Source: Acetobacterium sp. (GTDB lineage Bacteria > Bacillota > Clostridia > Eubacteriales > Eubacteriaceae). From it: DNA of 58,292 nucleotides. The stretch lies in assembly GCF_030652775.1 (NCBI RefSeq), contig NZ_JAUSPS010000014.1, positions 1 to 58,292 on the forward strand. Direction: 5' to 3'. Within the stretch, counting starts at the first letter, position 1. The number at the start of each line of letters is the position of its first letter. Shown here piece by piece: positions 26,375-34,833 of the stretch. The notes below the pieces were generated by a model. That model did not search any database, had not been told where the DNA came from, and was given only the letters and a program-made list of their open reading frames with translations. A program made the translations under genes and the position numbers.

Positions 26375-27751
26375 ATGAACAAACCATTAAAAAAGTCAGC
26401 CATTAATCTTTATGGATTGCCGTCATTTGGATTTCAGACCATGGTCAATATCGAAGTCATGTTTTTCGCAGCCTTCCTCACCGATTTTGCAAAAATACCA
26501 TTGGCATTGGTAAGCACCATCTTACTGGCAACCAGTATTGCTGATATTTTGGCAGTACCGACCGCCGGGGTCATTTTAGAAAAAAGCAACATGAAGTGGG
26601 GTAAATACCGTTCATGGCTGCTGGTTGGTCCACCCGTTGCCGCTCTCTTTTATATTCTGCAATTTTCACAAATTGGCGGATCTGCAGAGATAAGTGCTAT
26701 TGTCATCTTTATCGGTTTTGTCGTCAGTCATCTGGTCTGGAATACTTTCTATGCCGCCCATATTTCCATGAACAACGCTCTGACCACAGTTCGGGAAGAA
26801 CGAATCTCCATGGCCAGTAACCGGGGGATGTTCAACGCTGCTGGGGCTTTGGTATTTTCTTACTTTGGCGTAAAAGCAATCGCTGCCATTGGTGCTGGCG
26901 TTGGTAGCCCGGTTTTAGGTTATACCATTATGGCAGCCGTTACCGGCGGTATTATGATTGCTTGTAATATCATCTATTTTGTACTTACCAAAGACTATGC
27001 TCAAAACGGCAGCGAAGCTTTGGCCGGAAAACCAGCCGAAAAGATGTCGGTTGGCGAAATGTTCAAACAGATTATTGTCAATCCCCCCTTAATTGGATTA
27101 ATGCTGGTGGAACTGGGTCGATATTTAGGCCGCTTCATTATTTTCGGAATGGCATTCTATTACTTTAAATATGTCATTAATGATTTGCCTGGACTGGCAT
27201 TGTTCATGACTGGGTTAACAATTTCCAGCTTCTTTGCCGCCATGATTGCCGCACCGATTGCCAAGCGACTGGGCGAAAAAACAACCTATATGCTGGCGCT
27301 GAGTCTGTTGGTTATTGGCTTACTGCTGGTATGGTTTATGCCGCTTGAAGCTACTGCTTTCAAAATTATTATGTTTGTTGCTTATATCGGTTATGGTTTG
27401 CCTGACTCACTGGGTGTTGCGATGTACTCAGCAACCGTTGATTATGGTGAATGGAAAACTGGAAAAAATGCCCGTGGTTTCATTATGTCGCTGATCAGTT
27501 TCCCAATTAAAATATCGGTCTTTGTCCGTTCGGTCATCATTGCCGCTGTTCTTGGTTCAGTTGGTTACGTTGCTGATATGGCCGTAACACCAGAATTAGT
27601 TCAGGCGATTAAAAACGGTATCGCTTTATACCCGGCGATCATCATGGTTATCGGATTAGTGTTAATGTTTGGATTGTACACCTTAACACCAAAAAGAATG
27701 GCTGAAATGAGTAAAGAAGTCGCTGAACGAAAACAAGCGCCATTGGAATAA
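26375..27751 (+). CDS. GPH-family sodium/proton symporter, first copy
   Basis: 458 residues with about twelve membrane spans, of the glycoside-pentoside-hexuronide:cation symporter family within the MFS. The early LYGLPSFGFQ segment, the MKWGKYRSWLLVGPP loop and the late VDYGEWKTGKNARGF motif are family hallmarks. The start is ATG 26375, set by AAGGAG; the longer frame from 26288 runs through the leader. It is the first gene of the methyltransfer operon and likely imports the methylated substrate. It is clearly paralogous to the transporter at 29610. The substrate could be a methylated sugar, a phenyl methyl ether glycoside or a betaine. Confidence 0.88.
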   Translation: MNKPLKKSAINLYGLPSFGFQTMVNIEVMFFAAFLTDFAKIPLALVSTILLATSIADILAVPTAGVILEKSNMKWGKYRSWLLVGPPVAALFYILQFSQIGGSAEISAIVIFIGFVVSHLVWNTFYAAHISMNNALTTVREERISMASNRGMFNAAGALVFSYFGVKAIAAIGAGVGSPVLGYTIMAAVTGGIMIACNIIYFVLTKDYAQNGSEALAGKPAEKMSVGEMFKQIIVNPPLIGLMLVELGRYLGRFIIFGMAFYYFKYVINDLPGLALFMTGLTISSFFAAMIAAPIAKRLGEKTTYMLALSLLVIGLLLVWFMPLEATAFKIIMFVAYIGYGLPDSLGVAMYSATVDYGEWKTGKNARGFIMSLISFPIKISVFVRSVIIAAVLGSVGYVADMAVTPELVQAIKNGIALYPAIIMVIGLVLMFGLYTLTPKRMAEMSKEVAERKQAPLE

Positions 27752-27764
27752 ATCTTACTTCCTC

Positions 27765-27790
27765 CGGAGCGTTGCACACACACCGCTCCG
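27765..27790 (+). promoter_or_regulatory. Intercistronic hairpin
   Basis: CGGAGCG pairs with CGCTCCG between the transporter and the corrinoid protein gene, without a T-run. It may be an mRNA processing or stability element rather than a terminator. Confidence 0.4.
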
Positions 27791-27831
27791 CTAGGAAATG
27801 CTGAATTTATAAAACATAAAAGGAGAAAAAC

Positions 27832-28461
27832 ATGTCAAAAATTGAAGAAGTCAAAACAAAGGTTGAAGCAGGAAAGTCAAAACTGGTTCCTGGACTGGTA
27901 CAGGAAGCCTTAGATGAAGGTAGCGCACCAGGAGAAATTCTGCAGGCGATGGTCGATTCCATGGGCGTAGTTGGGGAAAAATTCTCCTCCGGCGAAATTT
28001 TTGTTCCAGAAATGTTAATCGCTGCCAAAGCGATGTCAAAAGGCGTGGAAGTTTTAAAACCGCTGATGGCCGGAGACGGTTCCGCCTCACTAGGAACCTG
28101 CATCATCGGTACTGTTGCCGGCGATCTTCATGACATCGGCAAAAATCTGGTTTCGATGATGATCGAAAGTGCCGGTTTTGATATGGTTGACCTGGGCGTT
28201 GACGTACCAGCCGATACCTTTGTCCAGGCGGTTAAAGATAATACCAATGTTAAACTGGTGGCCTGCTCGGGTCTGCTGACCACCACCATGCCAGCCTTAA
28301 AAGAAGCCGTAGCAACCGTTAAAGCTGCTTGCCCAGATGTAAAAGTTATGGTTGGCGGTGCCCCGGTAACACCAGAATACGCTGCCGAAGTTGGCGCTGA
28401 TGGATACGCACCGGATGCCGGTAGTGCTGCGGTAAAAGCTAAAGAACTGGCAACAGCTTAA
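27832..28461 (+). CDS. Methyltransferase cognate corrinoid protein (MtaC/MtgC/MtvC-like)
   Basis: 209 residues. An N-terminal helical cap (residues ~1-88) is followed by a B12-binding Rossmann domain with the DLHDIGKN motif at about 97-104, whose His is the lower axial cobalt ligand, and the VVGGAPVTPEYA-like loop near 175. It carries the methyl group as methyl-Co(III) between a substrate-specific methyltransferase and a tetrahydrofolate methyltransferase. It lies 13 nt upstream of a UroD-type methyltransferase, its obvious partner. No reductive activator and no tetrahydrofolate methyltransferase are present in the window. Confidence 0.93.
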   Translation: MSKIEEVKTKVEAGKSKLVPGLVQEALDEGSAPGEILQAMVDSMGVVGEKFSSGEIFVPEMLIAAKAMSKGVEVLKPLMAGDGSASLGTCIIGTVAGDLHDIGKNLVSMMIESAGFDMVDLGVDVPADTFVQAVKDNTNVKLVACSGLLTTTMPALKEAVATVKAACPDVKVMVGGAPVTPEYAAEVGADGYAPDAGSAAVKAKELATA

Positions 28462-28474
28462 AAAGGAGAGAGAA

Positions 28475-29455
28475 ATGTTAACAAAAAGACAGAATTTGAT
28501 GGAAGTGATGAAGGGTGGAAGTCCAGATCGCTTTGTTAAACAATATGAAGCGTTTGCGCTAATGATGAAAACACCAATTACCCGTTTGAAACCACCAGTG
28601 GGTGGGTCGATCGTCAATGAGTGGGGGGTTACGCTGAGTTGGCCGGAAGGGCAGTTGGGTTCGTTCCCGGTTCATGACAAAGAGCACATTGTCATCAAAG
28701 ATATTACCAAATGGCGTGATTACGTTAAAGCTCCCAATCTTGACTATCCCGATGAAGCCTGGGCAACGGCTGTTGCTGATGCCAATGCGGTTGATCGGAA
28801 TGATCAATATGTTACTGTTTTTGTTGCTCCGGGTCTGTTTGAACACGTTCATTATCTGATGAGCATGGAAGAAGCCTTGATGGCTTATTATGAAGAACCG
28901 GAAGCGATGCATGAACTGATTGACTACCTGGTGGATTTTGAACTCCGGCTGGCCAAAGAATTTGTCAAGCATCTTAAACCAGATGCTGTTTTTCATCATG
29001 ATGACTGGGGCAGCCAGATCAATTCCTTCATCTCACCGGCGATGTTTGAGGAATTCTTTGAACCAGCTTACAAAAAAATCTATGGCTACTATAAAGAAAA
29101 TGGCGTTGAACTGATTATTCATCACAGCGACAGTTTTGCCGCAAATCTGGTGCCTTCGATGATTGAGATGGGTATCGATATCTGGCAGGGGGTCATGAAC
29201 ACCAATAATATTCCTGAACTGATTAAGAAGTACGGTGAAAAAATTACTTTTATGGGCGGCATTCACAGCGGCTTAGTTGATTTCCCGACCTGGACGCCGG
29301 GAATTGTTGCGGAATATGTTGAAAAAACGTGTGAAGAAAATGGAAAACTGCATTTTATTCCATCGCAGACCTCAGGCTTGCCAATTGATTCATTCCCGGG
29401 CGTTTATGATACCATTAATAAAGAAATCGACCGGATGTCAGAGAAAATGTTTTAA
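28475..29455 (+). CDS. UroD-superfamily corrinoid methyltransferase (O-demethylase or MtaA type)
   Basis: 326 residues of the uroporphyrinogen decarboxylase-like methyltransferase fold. It lacks the trimethylamine MttB signature. Candidate zinc/metal and substrate residues include PDAVFHHDDWGSQ near 168-180, IIHHSDSF near 214-221 and MGGIHSG near 255-261. In acetogens such proteins act as ether-cleaving methyltransferase I, moving a methyl group from a methoxylated substrate to the corrinoid protein encoded just upstream. The flanking sugar-type symporters hint at a substrate with a sugar-like part. A decarboxylase role in heme synthesis is unlikely given the context. Confidence 0.85.
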   Translation: MLTKRQNLMEVMKGGSPDRFVKQYEAFALMMKTPITRLKPPVGGSIVNEWGVTLSWPEGQLGSFPVHDKEHIVIKDITKWRDYVKAPNLDYPDEAWATAVADANAVDRNDQYVTVFVAPGLFEHVHYLMSMEEALMAYYEEPEAMHELIDYLVDFELRLAKEFVKHLKPDAVFHHDDWGSQINSFISPAMFEEFFEPAYKKIYGYYKENGVELIIHHSDSFAANLVPSMIEMGIDIWQGVMNTNNIPELIKKYGEKITFMGGIHSGLVDFPTWTPGIVAEYVEKTCEENGKLHFIPSQTSGLPIDSFPGVYDTINKEIDRMSEKMF

Positions 29456-29506
29456 ATTAAATTATTATAAGTGACAATATCTTCCGGAGGGAAAGGGTCA
29501 CAGATT

Positions 29507-29582
29507 CGTCCCCGAAAACAGCATGAATTATTAATGGATTTTCATGGAAAGTTCCTAAAAATAATTTTAGCTTTCGGGGGCG
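29507..29582 (+). promoter_or_regulatory. Intercistronic stem between methyltransferase and second symporter
   Basis: CGTCCCCGAAA (29507-29517) pairs with TTTCGGGGGCG (29572-29582), 11 bp with a 54-nt interior and no T-run. It may lower or stabilise the distal message. Confidence 0.4.
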
Positions 29583-29609
29583 ATTTCTTCAATTTGAAAA
29601 GGAGTCAAA

Positions 29610-30965
29610 ATGGCTGATAAGTTAAAGAAAAGTGTTATTTATCTCTATGGTTTGCCTTCGTTTGGCTTTCAGATTTTTATTTATGTCGAATTGATGTTTT
29701 TTTCGGCATTCCTGACCGATGCGGTCAAGATGCCGGTGGCGCTGGCGGGGTCAATTTTGATGATTACCAGTATCTTTGATTTGATCTGGGTCCCGGTGGC
29801 GGGGATTATCCTTCAGAAAAGCAATCTTAAGTGGGGGAAATTTAGGTCGTGGCTGCTAGTTGGTCCGCCAGTGGCAGCGATGCTCTATGTCTTTCAATTC
29901 CTGAAAATCGGTAGTTCCATAACAAATGCCATCACGGTCAGTGCCGGATTTATTATTGGGCATCTGGTCTTTGATGTTTATTATTCTGCTCATATTGCTA
30001 TGAACAGCGCTCTGACGGATAGGGTCGACGAGCGGGTTAAAATGTCGGCCAACAGAGGGATCTTCAACGCCCTTGGATCACTGACCTTTTCATATGTAGG
30101 AGTCAGAGCCATTCAGGAGATCGGCAAAAACCTTAATGATCCGGCCATGGGCTACACCACGGTAGTTGTTATTGTTGCTCTATTTATGGTCCTGTGTTAC
30201 TGGATATTTTTCTTTTTAACAAAAGAATATGCGTTCAGGGGAACCGTGCCGGCAACCCAGAAAAAAGAAAGCATGTCGATTCCGGAAATACTCAAAGAGT
30301 TGCTTCATAACCCGCCGCTGATCGGGTTGCTGTTAATTGATTTGGGTCGCTATGTCGGAAAGTTTGTGGTTCTGGGTCTGGCCTTCTACTACTTTAAATA
30401 TGTTTTGAATGATCTCCCGGGAATGGCGATTTTCATGACGGGGCTGACCGTCGTCATGCTGCTTTCGGCAACCCTGGCGACAACGGTCTCGAAAATATTT
30501 GGACCACGGAAGGCTTATGTTGGAGCATTGTGCATCTTCATTGCTGGGCTGTTGATTACCTGGCTGGTACCGATGAGTGCCACTGCTTTCAAAATTATCA
30601 TGCTGGTATCCTTTATCGGTTACGGTCTGCCAGATGCTTTGGTGGTCGCCATGTACGCCACCTGTGTTGATTATGGAGAATGGCGAACCGGGAAAAATGT
30701 TCGCGGTTTTATCATGGCGCTGCTGACCACACCCATTAAAGTCGGAAATTTCATTAAAAGCATCATTATCACCACCGCATTGGCATCGGCCAGCTACGTG
30801 GCCGACATGACACCAACACCGGAACTGATTCAAGCCATTAAAAACGGATTTTGTTTATACCCGGCATTAGTTATGATCTTTGGTCTGGTTGTTTTTGTTA
30901 TTCTGTCAAGAAAACTGAAAGACATGGAAAATGATCTGGCCACCAAGAAAGCGAATGTTGAATAA
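29610..30965 (+). CDS. GPH-family sodium/proton symporter, second copy
   Basis: 451 residues, about twelve spans, closely related over its whole length to the symporter at 26375 (LYGLPSFGFQ, LKWGKFRSWLLVGPP, VDYGEWRTGKNVRGF). It closes the operon and ends before a strong terminator. Two diverged copies around one methyltransfer pair suggest uptake of two related substrates, or substrate import and product export. AAGGAG precedes ATG 29610. Confidence 0.88.
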   Translation: MADKLKKSVIYLYGLPSFGFQIFIYVELMFFSAFLTDAVKMPVALAGSILMITSIFDLIWVPVAGIILQKSNLKWGKFRSWLLVGPPVAAMLYVFQFLKIGSSITNAITVSAGFIIGHLVFDVYYSAHIAMNSALTDRVDERVKMSANRGIFNALGSLTFSYVGVRAIQEIGKNLNDPAMGYTTVVVIVALFMVLCYWIFFFLTKEYAFRGTVPATQKKESMSIPEILKELLHNPPLIGLLLIDLGRYVGKFVVLGLAFYYFKYVLNDLPGMAIFMTGLTVVMLLSATLATTVSKIFGPRKAYVGALCIFIAGLLITWLVPMSATAFKIIMLVSFIGYGLPDALVVAMYATCVDYGEWRTGKNVRGFIMALLTTPIKVGNFIKSIIITTALASASYVADMTPTPELIQAIKNGFCLYPALVMIFGLVVFVILSRKLKDMENDLATKKANVE

Positions 30966-30987
30966 GTTAATTTTTAATAAGAACCAG

Positions 30988-31024
30988 GCATCTGCTGTCA
31001 GAAAAAGACCGCAGATGCTTTTTT
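30988..31024 (+). terminator. Rho-independent terminator
   Basis: GCATCTGC (30988-30995) pairs with GCAGATGC (31011-31018), followed by six T residues. Confidence 0.9.
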
Positions 31025-31384
31025 AATTTAGCAGACATAGGGCGAAGAAACTACAGGTCGTTGTTTTGCTTGCATTATATAAAAAATTGCTATAAAATGG
31101 TTTTGAATAGGATAGATACATAAATAAGATAAAATTTTAACAAATATAAGCTGACGAACGGCCGCATATTGATTGAAGACGGTTTAAATTTTACAGTTTG
31201 ATACAAATGTGTTTTTATGGATGGAAAAAATAGAAAAAATCATATGGCTCTTTACTGTGTGATGTTTTGTGTTGTTATCATGACAGGGGGGGTCCTGACC
31301 GGCTGTTTGAAAACACATTGTTACTTTCGAGTAGTTTTTGTCAAAAGTGTTAATGGAAAACTAATATAAAAAGGAGACGGTTAT
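31025..31384 (+). other. Upstream region of the hydrogenase operon
   Basis: 360 nt without a gene. A TATAAAA-type -10 near 31090 with a poor -35 is the best promoter candidate. A G-run and short dyads follow near 31285. No riboswitch or RNA gene recognised. Confidence 0.3.
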
Positions 31385-31891
31385 ATGAATACAAATGCAA
31401 ATCAACCGACGAAGAATGACGAAAAAAATTTCCTGGTTAAAGAAGTTGTTGCCCGGCATCAGCATTCAAAAGGGGCCTTGATCCCGGTATTGCACGAAAT
31501 TCAGGAACGTTACGGTTATCTGCCGGTTGAGATTCAGGAGAAAGTTGCCAAAGAAATGAATATCTCACAGGCCGAAGTTTTTGGGGTGATTTCTTTTTAC
31601 TCTCATTTTGCGACAAAACCGGCTGGGAAGTATCGAATTTCAGTCTGCATGGGTACCGCATGCTATGTCAAGGGAGCTGGTTCAGTCCTGGATAAACTGA
31701 AGGAGAAGCTGCATGTAAAGGTGGGACAAACAACGGAAGATGGTGCATTTACCTTGGAAGAGTGTCGCTGTTTAGGATGCTGCGGACTGGCACCAGTCTT
31801 AACGGTGAATGGAAAAGTCTATGGGCGATTAACAATCGAAGATGTGGACACGATTCTTGAAAGCTATAAAAACGATGGGGGTATTGCCTGA
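31385..31891 (+). CDS. hydC: Hydrogenase subunit, NuoE-like [2Fe-2S] protein (HydC)
   Basis: 168 residues with a thioredoxin-fold [2Fe-2S] domain. The ligands are CMGTAC and CRCLGC (the CX4C...CX3C pattern) near residues 91-96 and 127-131. It corresponds to the NuoE/HndA/HydC subunit of electron-bifurcating hydrogenases, which couple H2 oxidation to reduction of NAD and ferredoxin. AAAGGAG precedes ATG 31385. Its stop overlaps the start of the next gene (TGATG), so the genes are coupled. Identification of the operon rests on the complete order hydC-hydD-hydB-hydA. Confidence 0.92.
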   Translation: MNTNANQPTKNDEKNFLVKEVVARHQHSKGALIPVLHEIQERYGYLPVEIQEKVAKEMNISQAEVFGVISFYSHFATKPAGKYRISVCMGTACYVKGAGSVLDKLKEKLHVKVGQTTEDGAFTLEECRCLGCCGLAPVLTVNGKVYGRLTIEDVDTILESYKNDGGIA

Positions 31892-32256
31892 TGAAAACTA
31901 TTGCAGAATTGGAAGCGATTAGAAAAAGAACGCTTGATGAAATCAGCATGCGTACGGATGAAGAATCAGTTCGAATTGTCATCGGGATGGCAACCTGCGG
32001 CATCGCTGCCGGAGCAAGAACGGTGATGACGGCATTTCTTGATGAGATCCAAAAAAGAAACATCCACAACGTCCATGTTTCGGCAACCGGCTGCATTGGC
32101 GTCTGTCGATTGGAACCGATCGTTGATGTTATTGATAAAGATGGTAATAAGACAACCTATGTCCATATGACCCCGGAAAAAGCGGCAAAAGTTGTCGTCG
32201 AGCATATTGCCAATGGCAAAATCTGTGTTGAATATACATTGCCGGAAAATAAATAA
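31891..32256 (+). CDS. hydD: Small hydrogenase subunit, HndB/HydD-like
   Basis: 121 residues, thioredoxin-fold ferredoxin-like, as found between NuoE- and NuoF-like genes in bifurcating hydrogenase operons. It keeps GMATCGIAAGARTVM near residues 32-46 and CIGVC near 68-72 but has only one cysteine in the first motif. A standard [2Fe-2S] site is therefore incomplete, in line with HydD being described as cofactor-free in Acetobacterium. It overlaps hydC and is 24 nt from hydB. Confidence 0.75.
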   Translation: MKTIAELEAIRKRTLDEISMRTDEESVRIVIGMATCGIAAGARTVMTAFLDEIQKRNIHNVHVSATGCIGVCRLEPIVDVIDKDGNKTTYVHMTPEKAAKVVVEHIANGKICVEYTLPENK

Positions 32257-32280
32257 ATCGGATCAAAGGAGGAAACCTGC

Positions 32281-34077
32281 ATGCAATTTTTTCGTTCGCA
32301 TATTTTGGTTTGTGGTGGTACCGGCTGTACTTCCTCAGATTCTGCAAAAATAATCGAAGAATTAGATAAGCTTTTAGTCGATAAAAAGCTGGATAAAGAA
32401 ATTAAGGTCGTTCAAACCGGGTGCTTTGGGCTTTGTGAACAAGGTCCGATTATGGTTGTTTACCCGGAAGGGACAATGTATTGCAAAGTAAAAGTAACCG
32501 ATGTGGCCGAATTTGTGGAAGAACATTTGATAAAAGGCAGAATTGTCACCCGACTGCTGGAAAAAAGCAGCGACGTCAAAGATGGTGAATATGCCATTGA
32601 AAAATCTTCCTTTTTTAAGAAGCAGTTACGGATTGCACTCAGAAACTGCGGGGTTATCAATCCCGAGCTGATCGATGAATACATTGCCTTTGACGGTTAT
32701 AAAGCGTTGATCAAAGCGCTGACCGAAATGAAACCGGATGAAATCATTGAGACCATCAAAAAATCGGGTCTGCGCGGCCGCGGTGGCGGCGGCTACCCGA
32801 CAGGAAGCAAATGGGAATTTGCGGCCAAACAGGACAATGACCAGAAATATGTCTGCTGTAATGCTGATGAAGGCGATCCAGGCGCCTTTATGGATCGGAG
32901 CGTTCTGGAAGGCGATCCCCATTCAATCATCGAGGCGATGATCATTGCCGGCTACGCCATCGGCGCCAACTATGGGTTTGTTTATGTCCGAGCCGAATAT
33001 CCGATCGCGGTGAAAAGACTGCAGATTGCGATTGAGCAGGCCCGAGAATATGGGTTGTTGGGCGACAACATCCTGGGTACTGGCGTTAAATTTGATCTGG
33101 AAATCCGCCTTGGTGCTGGTGCTTTCGTCTGTGGTGAAGAAACGGCGCTGATGACATCGATTGAAGGAAAACGTGGCGAACCGCGGGTCCGACCACCATA
33201 CCCGGCAGAAAAAGGGCTCTGGCAAAAGCCAACGATCCTGAACAACGTTGAAACGCTGGCCAATATTCCGATGATTCTGCTAAAAGGTCCGGAGTGGTTT
33301 GCGAGCATGGGGACGGAAAAGAGCAAGGGGACGAAGGTCTTTGCCATCGGTGGAAAAATCAACAATACCGGTCTGGTGGAAATACCCATGGGCACAACCC
33401 TGAGAGAAGTCATTTATGATATTGGCGGCGGTATCCCCGGCGGCAAGAAGTTCAAAGCGGCGCAAACCGGTGGGCCTTCCGGCGGCTGTATTCCGGCCAG
33501 TCACATCGATACCCCGATCGATTATGAGTCCTTAATTGAATTAGGGTCAATGATGGGTTCTGGCGGACTGATTGTTATGGATGAGGACACCTGCATGGTT
33601 GATATTGCCAAGTTTTTCCTGGAATTCACCGTCGATGAATCTTGCGGGAAATGTACCCCCTGTCGTCTGGGAACCCGCAGAATGATGGAAATACTGGACA
33701 AAATTACCAAAGGTAGAGGGAAAATGAGTGACCTCGATGAATTGGAAACCCTGGCCAGAGATATCAAGGCCGCATCTTTGTGCGCTTTAGGACAAACCGC
33801 ACCGAATCCGATTCTCAGTACGTTACGGTATTTTCGGGATGAATATGAAGCTCATATCCGTGATCACCGTTGTCCGGCGGGTTCCTGTAAAAGTCTGTTG
33901 AGCTATGAAGTCACAGAAGATAAGTGCATTCGCTGTGGACTATGTGCCAAAAATTGTCCGGTTAACGCCATTACTGGTTCTAAAAAAGATGAGATTCCCT
34001 TTGTGGTTGATCAGGATATATGTATCAAATGCGGCGTATGTTATCAGAAATGTCCTGTTGACGCCATCACAAAATAA
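32281..34077 (+). CDS. hydB: Hydrogenase subunit, NuoF-like flavoprotein with ferredoxin tail (HydB)
   Basis: 598 residues. An N-terminal thioredoxin-like [2Fe-2S] domain (CGGTGC and CFGLC) is followed by the FMN/NAD-binding NuoF core with GLRGRGGGGYPTG near 161-173. An SLBB region and the NuoF [4Fe-4S] motif SCGKCTPCRLGT near 455 come next. The C-terminal two-cluster ferredoxin domain has CIRCGLCAKNCP and CIKCGVCYQKCP. It is the NAD-reducing and probable bifurcating centre of the HydABC(D) complex. All signature residues are intact, so this part of the operon looks functional. AAGGAGG precedes ATG 32281. Confidence 0.94.
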   Translation: MQFFRSHILVCGGTGCTSSDSAKIIEELDKLLVDKKLDKEIKVVQTGCFGLCEQGPIMVVYPEGTMYCKVKVTDVAEFVEEHLIKGRIVTRLLEKSSDVKDGEYAIEKSSFFKKQLRIALRNCGVINPELIDEYIAFDGYKALIKALTEMKPDEIIETIKKSGLRGRGGGGYPTGSKWEFAAKQDNDQKYVCCNADEGDPGAFMDRSVLEGDPHSIIEAMIIAGYAIGANYGFVYVRAEYPIAVKRLQIAIEQAREYGLLGDNILGTGVKFDLEIRLGAGAFVCGEETALMTSIEGKRGEPRVRPPYPAEKGLWQKPTILNNVETLANIPMILLKGPEWFASMGTEKSKGTKVFAIGGKINNTGLVEIPMGTTLREVIYDIGGGIPGGKKFKAAQTGGPSGGCIPASHIDTPIDYESLIELGSMMGSGGLIVMDEDTCMVDIAKFFLEFTVDESCGKCTPCRLGTRRMMEILDKITKGRGKMSDLDELETLARDIKAASLCALGQTAPNPILSTLRYFRDEYEAHIRDHRCPAGSCKSLLSYEVTEDKCIRCGLCAKNCPVNAITGSKKDEIPFVVDQDICIKCGVCYQKCPVDAITK

Positions 34078-34104
34078 ACGGTTAAATTATTCAAGGAGGT
34101 AGTA

Positions 34105-34239
34105 ATGATTACGTTAACGATTAATAATAGGGTGTTGAAGGCTAAAGAGGGTCAAACGATTCTTAAAATAGCTGAAAATAATGGCATTCACATTCCCACG
34201 TTGTGCCATATGGATGGCATTCACGATACCTATTCCTGT
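34105..34239 (+). pseudogene. hydA: hydA, first 45 codons only (5' exon, interrupted by the intron)
   Basis: AAGGAGG 8 nt before ATG 34105 starts a frame identical in style to the N-terminal [2Fe-2S] domain of HydA, the catalytic [FeFe]-hydrogenase subunit. The first two cluster cysteines are at residues 34 (PTLCHM) and 45 (TYSC). Directly after the Cys45 codon a group II intron begins. Unspliced translation stops seven codons later (TAA at 34258-34260). Splicing to the sequence beyond the intron gives stop after three more codons, so no functional HydA can come from this locus as it stands. The remaining ~530 codons with the H-cluster are not in the window. Confidence 0.85.
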
Positions 34240-34833
34240 GTGCGACATGAAGTCGCTTAATTAATTGTTTGGCATTTTACTACATGACCAAACCAATCAT
34301 TCCGTTGGTTGAGCCTAGTATCACCTGCATTGTCAGTAATGACATTGTTGGGAAGCTGATATGAAAAAGTAACCCTAATTAAGGTTGAACCGTGAGGGGA
34401 TACTGATACTGCTAGCAACAAAGCAGTTAGGGAGCGGGCTTGGTAGTATGGTTAACACATGTGAACCGTTGATAAACGTCGTTAAGGTGAACAGGCTAAA
34501 GTTGCTGATAAGCCTGAACCAAAAGGTATGCAGTTGGATAACTCTCTCCAGCGATGGAGTTACACGGACATTAAACTGCCGGCGAAGAGACGGAACCTAA
34601 CCTACCATTTTGTTAATTAAGTGGAACATGGTAAGCCCGTATTTCTGCCTATACATTAGGCAAGTAGACCGTAAGGAATACCGTTGGGAATGCGGGTAGA
34701 AGATTGTGGAAAAAGCGAAGGTCACATTGTAATGATGTGAATAGGGATTTAAATGTTATCCCACACGAAAGTGGGCAGACTTCCACGCGGTTTTCAATCA
34801 CAAGATAATTTACAGAATTTTTGAAAGGAGAAA

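Noticed and set aside
30333..30833. 166-codon minus-strand frame inside the second symporter
   Set aside because: Antisense shadow; composition rich in Gln/His/Arg as expected from reversed membrane-protein codons.
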